This document shows, piece after piece, positions 57,897 through 64,000 of a stretch of DNA of 64,000 nucleotides. Source of the DNA: an uncultured Spirochaetia bacterium. GTDB lineage: Bacteria; Spirochaetota; Spirochaetia; SZUA-6; Bin103. A program made the position numbers and the translations under genes. Numbering within the stretch: position 1 is the first letter of the stretch; each line of letters begins with the position of its first letter. The notes beneath the pieces are model-generated. The model did no database searches and was not told where the DNA came from. It saw only the letters and a list, made by a program, of their open reading frames with translations. Location of the stretch: contig CATQHW010000003.1 of the NCBI GenBank assembly GCA_958296075.1, positions 496,001 to 560,000 of the forward strand, written 5' to 3'.

Positions 57897-59498
57897 ATGC
57901 CGGCCACCGGCGCCCGTATCGACACGGTGCCGCTCTCGCTGCTCCACCCGGGCCATGCCCTGCTGCGCGACTTGGCGGCCGGCTCGCCGGCCGCCGCGCG
58001 GTTCTTCACGGTCCCGCCGGGGGAGCCGGCCGCGGCGCTGCAGCACGCCGCCCGGTCGCGGTCCGGCCCTTCCCCTCTGCCCGCCCCGGTGGCGCAGGCG
58101 CTTGCCGCTCACCAGCGCCGGTGCGACGGAGACGACCGGTCGACCGCCAACGCCGAGGCGCTGGCCGCCGGCCGGGCGTCCTGCGTCGTCACCGGCCAGC
58201 AGGCCGGGCTGCTCGGCGGCCCGGTCTACACCGCCTACAAGATCGCCACCGCGGTGCGGCTGGCGCGCCGGGCGGCCGAGCGCACCGGCCGGCCGTGCGT
58301 GCCGGTGTTCTGGCTCGCGTCCGAAGACCACGATATCGGCGAGGCCAACCACACCTTCGGCACCAAGCTGGACGGCGAGATCGGCCGCGTCTCCTTTCGC
58401 GCCGCCGGCGGGCGCGAGCTGCGCCGGCTGCCGCTCGACGCGCAGGTGACCGGCAGCGTCGCCCGCTACTTCGGCGACCTGCTCCCGGCCGGCGACCGGC
58501 GCCGCGCGCGCGCTCCGTACGCGCCGGACGGAGCGCAGAGCTATACCGGCTGGGTGGCGCGGAGCTGGATGCGGCTGTTCGCCGGCGCCGGTCTGGTGAT
58601 CGTCGAGCCGGCGCTCCTGCGGCCGGCGTGCGGGGCGCTATTCGAGCGCGCGCTCGAACAGCGCCCCGCGGTCGCCGGGGCGCTGGCCGCGGTAGCCGGC
58701 GAGCTGGCCGCCGCCGGCTACCGGGCGCCGCTCGACCCGGCCGCCGCCGGCGTCCCGTTCCGCATCGAAGCGGACGGCGCGCGCGTGCGCGTCGCCGACG
58801 CTGCCGCCGAGTTGCGCCGCGGCGGCGTCGATCCGGCCGCCCTGTCGACCGACGCGGCGCTGCGCCCGATCTTCGCCGACGCGCTGCTGCCCAATCTTGC
58901 GCACGTCGTCGGCGTCGGCGAGCTCGCCTACCACGCCATGCTGAAGCCGCTCTACGCCCTGTTCGGGGTGGCGCAGCCGGCCGTGCTGCCGCGGCGCAGC
59001 CTCACCTTCCTGACCGTCGGCGAGGCGGAGGCGCTCGACCGCTACGCGGTCGCCGTGCGGGAGGCGCTGGCCGGCGAAGCGCATCCCGGCGCGGCGACTG
59101 CCCGGCTGCTCGGCGCCGGCGAAGCGGCCGAGTTCGAGCGGGCCGCGGCGGGCATCCGCGCGGCGTTCGAGCCGCTCGCCGGCCGCGTCGGCGGCGTCGA
59201 TCCGGGGCTGGCGCGCACCTGGCAACGCTCCCGCGACCACGCCCTGCTTGGCCTGGCCCGCCTGCGGTCGCGCACCGGCCGCGCCGTACTGGCGCGCCGC
59301 GGTTATTCGCGCGCCGCGCTGCACCGGCTGCTCAACCAGATCCGCCCGCGCGGCCGGCCGCAGGAGCGGGTCTTTCCCGTGCCCCACTTCCTTGCCCGAT
59401 TCGGCGCGGCATTCCTCGACGCGTGCTTGATCGACGAGCCGGCCGGCCCGTTTACTCACGAAGTGGTGACCCTGCCGGCCGCACCGGATGGACCATGA
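57897..59498 (+). CDS. bshC: Bacillithiol biosynthesis cysteine-adding enzyme BshC-like
   Basis: ASCVVTGQQAGLLGGPVYTAYKIATAVRLARRAAERTGRPCVPVFWLASEDHDIGEANHTF. Confidence 0.92.
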   Translation: MPATGARIDTVPLSLLHPGHALLRDLAAGSPAAARFFTVPPGEPAAALQHAARSRSGPSPLPAPVAQALAAHQRRCDGDDRSTANAEALAAGRASCVVTGQQAGLLGGPVYTAYKIATAVRLARRAAERTGRPCVPVFWLASEDHDIGEANHTFGTKLDGEIGRVSFRAAGGRELRRLPLDAQVTGSVARYFGDLLPAGDRRRARAPYAPDGAQSYTGWVARSWMRLFAGAGLVIVEPALLRPACGALFERALEQRPAVAGALAAVAGELAAAGYRAPLDPAAAGVPFRIEADGARVRVADAAAELRRGGVDPAALSTDAALRPIFADALLPNLAHVVGVGELAYHAMLKPLYALFGVAQPAVLPRRSLTFLTVGEAEALDRYAVAVREALAGEAHPGAATARLLGAGEAAEFERAAAGIRAAFEPLAGRVGGVDPGLARTWQRSRDHALLGLARLRSRTGRAVLARRGYSRAALHRLLNQIRPRGRPQERVFPVPHFLARFGAAFLDACLIDEPAGPFTHEVVTLPAAPDGP

Positions 59499-59519
59499 GC
59501 TGCCCGCTGTGAGCGCGCC

Positions 59520-60734
59520 GTGAGGATAGGGATCTCCTGCTACCCGACCCATGGCGGCAGCGGCGTGGTCGCCACCGAGCTCGGTCTGCGGCTGGCGGAG
59601 CGCGGCCATTCGGTCGCGTTCGTGAGCTATTCGGCGCCGCTGCGCTTGAACGAGCTGCCGCCGCGCGTCTGCTTCCACGAGGTGGCGATCGAGGAGTACC
59701 CGCTGCTCAAGCAGTTCCCGTACACGCTCGCGCTCGCCTCCAAGCTGGCGGAGGTGGCGCGGTCGCACCGCCTGCGGGTGCTGCACGTCCATTACGCGAT
59801 CCCGTTCGCGGCCGCGGCGATCCTGGCCCGGCAGATCGCGCCCGACCTCGACCTCAAGGTGGTGACCACCCTGCACGGCACCGACATCACGCTGGTCGGC
59901 AGCAACGACAGCTTCCGGCCGGTGACCGCCTTCTGTATCGAGCGCTCCGACGCGGTGACCGCCGTCTCGTACGCGCTGCGCGCGGAGACCGACCGCGTGT
60001 TCGGTACCACGCGGCCGATCGAGGTGATCCCCAACTTCGTCGATCCCGCCCACTACCGCGACGCCCGCCCGGCCGTCTGGCCAGCCGGCGGCCGGCCGGA
60101 CGCCACGGCCGGGAAGCGGCTGCCGGTGATCGTGCACATCTCCAACTACCGGCCCGTCAAGCGCGTGACCGACGTGGTGCGCGTATTCGCGCGGGTGGCG
60201 GCCGAGCTGCCGGCGCGGCTGGTGCTGGTCGGCGACGGCCCGGACCTGAGCCAGGCGATCGATCTGGCCCGCGAGCTCGGCGTGCTCGACCGCGTTCGCC
60301 TGATCGGCGTCGTCGACGACGTAGCGCCGTACCTGCGCGGCGCCGACCTGCTGCTGCTGCCCAGCCGGAACGAGTCGTTCGGATTGGTCGCCCTGGAGGC
60401 GCTGGCCGCAGGCATACCGGTGATCGCCAGCCGCGTGGGCGGCCTGCCGGAGGTGGTGCAACACGGCGTCTCGGGGTATCTGTTTCCTCCGGGAGATGTG
60501 GAGGGGATGGCCCGGCAGGCGGCGGCGGTGTTGCGCGACCGGCCGCTGGCGGGTCGGTTGGGCCGCGCCGGCGCCGAGCGCGTGGCCCGCCGGTTCCCCC
60601 CCGAGCGGATCATCCCCCGCTTCGAAGAGCTCTACCGCCGCGTGCTGGGCCTGCCGGCCGGCGCGGAACCGGAGGTCGACGACGGTGACGCGCATGCCGA
60701 GTCCTTCGACCATGAGCGCCGTGCGCGCGCGTGA
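59520..60734 (+). CDS. bshA: N-acetyl-alpha-D-glucosaminyl L-malate synthase BshA-like glycosyltransferase
   Basis: MRIGISCYPTHGGSGVVATELGLRLAERGHSVAFVSYSAPLRL; TLHGTDITLVGSNDSFRPVTAFCIERSDAVTAVSYALRAET; LLPSRNESFGLVALEALAAGIPVIASRVGGLPEVV. Confidence 0.95.
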   Translation: MRIGISCYPTHGGSGVVATELGLRLAERGHSVAFVSYSAPLRLNELPPRVCFHEVAIEEYPLLKQFPYTLALASKLAEVARSHRLRVLHVHYAIPFAAAAILARQIAPDLDLKVVTTLHGTDITLVGSNDSFRPVTAFCIERSDAVTAVSYALRAETDRVFGTTRPIEVIPNFVDPAHYRDARPAVWPAGGRPDATAGKRLPVIVHISNYRPVKRVTDVVRVFARVAAELPARLVLVGDGPDLSQAIDLARELGVLDRVRLIGVVDDVAPYLRGADLLLLPSRNESFGLVALEALAAGIPVIASRVGGLPEVVQHGVSGYLFPPGDVEGMARQAAAVLRDRPLAGRLGRAGAERVARRFPPERIIPRFEELYRRVLGLPAGAEPEVDDGDAHAESFDHERRARA

Positions 60735-61638
60735 CGGGCGCCCGCTCCGCCTGGGGACGCGGCGCAGCGCGCTGGCGCGCGCGCAGGCGGAGATGGTCGC
60801 CGCCCGTCTGCCGCGGCCCGTGACCGTCGTGCCGATCGCCGTAGGGGCCGACGCCGACCGGCGGCCGCTGGAAGCCATGGCCGGGGCGCGCGCCTTCACC
60901 GGCGCCATCGAACGCCGCCTGCTGGCGGGCGACATCGATCTGGCGGTGCACGCGCTCAAGGACCTGCCGGTAGCGCCGGTGGCGGGGCTGCGGGTGGCCG
61001 CCCGTCTGCCACGCGGGCCGGTGGGCGATCTGCTGCTGCGGCGTGGCGCGGCCGCCGGCGCGCCGCTGGGGCTGCCGGCCGGCGCCCGCGTCGGCACCGG
61101 CTCGCCGCGCCGCGCCGCGCTGCTGTCCGTGCGCGCGCCGCAGGCGCGGGCGGTGCCGATCCGGGGCAACGTGCCGGCGCGCATCGAGCGCTGTCTGCAG
61201 GGCCGCGTCGACGCGATCGTGCTGGCGCAGGCCGGCATCGAACGGCTGGGCGCCGCGGTCGGCCCGCTGCTGGCGCAGTTGCGCAGCGTGCCGCTCGATC
61301 CGCCCGGCTGGCTGCCGGCGCCCGGTCAGGCGGCGATCGCCGTGCAGGCGCGCGACGACGATCCGCAACTCCTGGAGGCGCTGGCGGCCATCGACGACGC
61401 CGACACCGCCGTCGCCGTCGACCTGGAGCGAGCGCTGCTGCAGGCGGCTGGGGGTGGATGCCGCGCGTCGCTCGGCGCCTACGCGCGGCCGGCCGGCGCC
61501 GGGTGGCAGGCCGACGTAGCGCTGCTCGACGGCGGCGGCTGCTGGCAGGCGCGCCACGCCGCCGGCGGCGCGCGGGCGGTCCGCGACGAGTTGCACGACT
61601 GGGTCGGCCGGGTGAGTCCGGCAGGGGGCGTCCCATGA
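60712..61638 (+). CDS. hemC: Porphobilinogen deaminase (hydroxymethylbilane synthase)
   Basis: LRLGTRRSALARAQAEMVAARL; FTGAIERRLLAGDIDLAVHALKDLPV; ARVGTGSPRRAALLSVRAP; IRGNVPARIERCLQGRVDAIVLAQAGIERLG. In-frame ATG also at 60694. Confidence 0.9.
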   Translation: MSAVRARDGRPLRLGTRRSALARAQAEMVAARLPRPVTVVPIAVGADADRRPLEAMAGARAFTGAIERRLLAGDIDLAVHALKDLPVAPVAGLRVAARLPRGPVGDLLLRRGAAAGAPLGLPAGARVGTGSPRRAALLSVRAPQARAVPIRGNVPARIERCLQGRVDAIVLAQAGIERLGAAVGPLLAQLRSVPLDPPGWLPAPGQAAIAVQARDDDPQLLEALAAIDDADTAVAVDLERALLQAAGGGCRASLGAYARPAGAGWQADVALLDGGGCWQARHAAGGARAVRDELHDWVGRVSPAGGVP

Positions 61639-62768
61639 CCCTCATTCACGCCTCCGACCTGCACCTGTCGGAGGCCGACTCCGACTACTGCCTGGAGGTG
61701 CTCGACGAGCTGGCCGAACTCTGCGCCGGCGCGCAGGCGTCCGCGCTGCTGCTGGCCGGCGACGTCTTCGACAGCTTCGACGCCGCCGAGGCGCTGCGCG
61801 CGCCGTTCGGCGCCCGCGTCGAGCGTCTGGCCGAACGGTGCCGCGTGCTGTTCCTGCCGGGGAACCACGACGAGCTGCGGCAGGGGTCGCGGCGGCTTCG
61901 CGCGCTCGACCTGGGGCCGGTGACGCTGCTCGACGGCCGGCCGTTCTCGCTGGTGCGGTTGGCGGCGGCGGCAGACGAAGGAGGGGCCGAGCACGAAGCG
62001 GCCGAGCAGGAAGCGGTCGAGGTGGTGGCGATTCCCCACCAGCCGAGCTACGACGGCTACCGCGATTGGGGCGTTCCGCCCAAGGGTGCGCCGGTCCGCA
62101 TCGTCCTGGCGCACGGCATCGTGCCCGGCATGGCGTACACGGGGCCGGCCGGCGAAGACGGAGAGGAGGCGCCGGCCGGGCTGCTTGCGGCGGGTCTGTT
62201 CCGGGACCTGCAGGCCGATTACGCGGCGCTCGGCCACCTGCACGGCCGCCGCCGGGCGGTCGAGGACGGCGTGACGCTCAGCTACCCGGGGTCGGCGCGC
62301 GTGTGCCGCCGCGGCGAGGCGGGGGAGCGCGGCGTGTGGCGCCTCACGGCAAGCGCCGCCGGGGTCACCGGTGAGTTCGTGACCCTGCCGGCGGCCGGCC
62401 GGTACCGGGATTGCGAGGCGCCGGTCGATCCGTCCGGCGCCGTCGATCTGGCGCCGCTGCGCCCGGAACGCTGGCACCGGAACGACTGGGTCGTGCTGCG
62501 CGCGACCGGCGTCGTGGAGGATCAGAACGACCTGCCGGCCGCGTTGGCCGATCTGCGCGGGCGATACGCCGGCGCGGTGCGCCGGTTCGAGATCGACGCG
62601 GCCGATTGCGAAGCGATGCCGGGCATCGCTTCGCAACCGCTGGCCGCCCGCTTTCTGGAGCTGTGGGCAGCGAGCGAGCCGCAGGACCCCGCCGAGCGGC
62701 CGGCATGGCTGCGCGCGCGGCAGCTCGGCCTGCTGGCGATCAAGCAGGAGTTGGCGGCCGGCCGATGA
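61635..62768 (+). CDS. Metallophosphoesterase, SbcD/Mre11-like
   Basis: MTLIHASDLHLSEADSD; LLLAGDVFDSFD; FLPGNHDEL; ALGHLHGRR. Confidence 0.88.
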   Translation: MTLIHASDLHLSEADSDYCLEVLDELAELCAGAQASALLLAGDVFDSFDAAEALRAPFGARVERLAERCRVLFLPGNHDELRQGSRRLRALDLGPVTLLDGRPFSLVRLAAAADEGGAEHEAAEQEAVEVVAIPHQPSYDGYRDWGVPPKGAPVRIVLAHGIVPGMAYTGPAGEDGEEAPAGLLAAGLFRDLQADYAALGHLHGRRRAVEDGVTLSYPGSARVCRRGEAGERGVWRLTASAAGVTGEFVTLPAAGRYRDCEAPVDPSGAVDLAPLRPERWHRNDWVVLRATGVVEDQNDLPAALADLRGRYAGAVRRFEIDAADCEAMPGIASQPLAARFLELWAASEPQDPAERPAWLRARQLGLLAIKQELAAGR

Positions 62769-64000
62769 TCACCTGCCTGCGACTCGAACGGTTCGGTGCG
62801 TTCGTGGACCGCGAACTGCGGTTCGGCGCCGTGACGCTGTTCGTGGGGCCGAACGAGAGCGGCAAGACCACGATCGTCGACGCGCTGTGCGATGCGCTCT
62901 GCAAGCCCCGGTCCAACCGGACCGCCGGCAAGCGCCTGGGGCTCCGCTACGGAACCGAGCGGCTGGTGACGGCCGAGTTCGACGGCGAGCCAATGTCGAT
63001 CCCGGAAGACGCGTTCTACGACCTGTACGCGATCCGCTCCGGCGACCTGACGATCGACGTCAAGCCCGGCGCAAGTTGGGTGGAGGCGCTGAAGGCGGAG
63101 CTGTTCACGGCCGGGCTCGACCCGAAGCGGCTGCACGAAGCGCTGGCGCGCCGCGCGAGCACCGACGGCGGCAGCCGTCACAACCGCGAGCTGCGGCGCC
63201 TGCAGGAAGAACGGAGCCGGTTCGAAGAGCGGCGCGACGACCTGCGGCAGCGCGCCGCCGCGTCCCGCGCCGCCGAGTCGGCCGTCGCCGGACTGCGCGC
63301 CGAGCGCGGCCGGCTGGCCGCCGACCTGCAGGCCGTGACCGGCGCCCTGCAGGAACGGCAGCGGCTGGCGCGCCGCCGCCTGCAGCAGGCCGAACGGCGC
63401 GAGGCGGAGCGGCTGCTGCAGCGCTTCGAGGAGCTCGATCGGATACCCGCCGCGTCGGCCGCGTCGGCGGCGGCGGCCGCCCGGCTGCAGGAGCTTGCCG
63501 ATGCCGCCGATGCGGCAGCCCAGGAGGTCGCCCGCGCGCGCGATGAGTTGGAGCAGAAGCGCGCCCGGCTACGCGCCCCGGACGGCGGCTCGCCGGCCGG
63601 CGCGGCGCTCCCGGAGGCCGGCCGGCCGGCCGTTTCCGCCGCGGGAGTCGCTCTGGGCCTGTTCGCCGGAGGCGTCCTGGCCGCGCTGCTGATGGTCGCG
63701 GACGTGCCGGTGCTGGCCGCGGCGGCGGCCGGCGTGGCCGCCGGGGGCGCGACGCTGTCGGCCGCCGTCCTGATTCGCCAGCGCAGCGCCGGGTTCGCGG
63801 CGGCGCAGGCGGAGATCGACCGCGCCGCCGAGCTGCTGCGCTCGTGCCGCGAACGGCATGAGCAGGCGGAGCGCGAGCTGCGCGGCTTCCTGGAACGGCA
63901 CGGGGCGGAATCCAGGGAGCAGTTGCTGCTGCGGCTCGGCGGCGTCCGTGTCGAGGCGGAGCGGCGGCGCGACGCGGAGGAGGAGCTCGTCGCGGCGGCC
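62765..64000 (+). CDS. SbcC/YhaN-like AAA ATPase with coiled coil (runs off window)
   Basis: ITCLRLERFGAFVDRELRFGAVTLFVGPNESGKTTIVDALCDALC Walker A; YAIRSGDLTID; extended Arg/Glu-rich coiled coil; two TM-like stretches near 63650-63780; overlaps SbcD-like stop. Confidence 0.85.
   Translation, partial: MITCLRLERFGAFVDRELRFGAVTLFVGPNESGKTTIVDALCDALCKPRSNRTAGKRLGLRYGTERLVTAEFDGEPMSIPEDAFYDLYAIRSGDLTIDVKPGASWVEALKAELFTAGLDPKRLHEALARRASTDGGSRHNRELRRLQEERSRFEERRDDLRQRAAASRAAESAVAGLRAERGRLAADLQAVTGALQERQRLARRRLQQAERREAERLLQRFEELDRIPAASAASAAAAARLQELADAADAAAQEVARARDELEQKRARLRAPDGGSPAGAALPEAGRPAVSAAGVALGLFAGGVLAALLMVADVPVLAAAAAGVAAGGATLSAAVLIRQRSAGFAAAQAEIDRAAELLRSCRERHEQAERELRGFLERHGAESREQLLLRLGGVRVEAERRRDAEEELVAAA

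Noticed and set aside
58638-61238. 866-aa minus-strand ORF
   Set aside because: Antisense to bshC, bshA and hemC; no supporting motif.

Overview
High-GC bacterial chromosomal window, densely coding on both strands. The gene repertoire (FabV, NadA/C/B, BshA/BshC, a Na+-translocating decarboxylase set, several AAA-ATPase/PD-(D/E)XK proteins) would fit a Spirochaetota-like, possibly symbiotic, lineage; this is inference only. The left edge (1-9.8 kb) is a defence-type cassette: a partial DUF3780-like protein, a DUF1156-type adenine methylase with Zn ribbons, an Eco57I-like N6-adenine methylase, a PD-(D/E)XK-like nuclease and a PLD-SNF2 helicase. It is followed by an AAA ATPase flanked by a 389-bp direct repeat of the helicase 3' part, and then a MazF-type toxin-antitoxin pair. 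The core contains a heterodimeric ABC exporter, the NAD de novo operon (nadA-nadC-nadB), an amidohydrolase/Rieske/phosphoribosyltransferase group, a flippase, an FnIII-tailed sulfatase, a Na+-pumping methylmalonyl-CoA decarboxylase-like cluster, an ABC-2 exporter, RecQ, a SpoU methylase, FabV, a likely Weimberg-type sugar-acid pair, LhgO, and a split NAD(P) transhydrogenase (pntAA-pntAB-pntB). The right edge has bshC-bshA-hemC-sbcD/sbcC-like genes. Two accessory scars stand out. 38.8-41.4 kb holds one intact AAA-ATPase/PD-(D/E)XK gene, a shuffled remnant of the same family and a broken ion-channel fragment. 53.5-57.1 kb holds an ATPase remnant, an antitoxin with a truncated PIN toxin, and an intact ISAs1-family IS with perfect 17-bp IRs and a perfect 10-bp target duplication that splits a small membrane-protein ORF. 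No CRISPR array, rRNA or tRNA was recognised.
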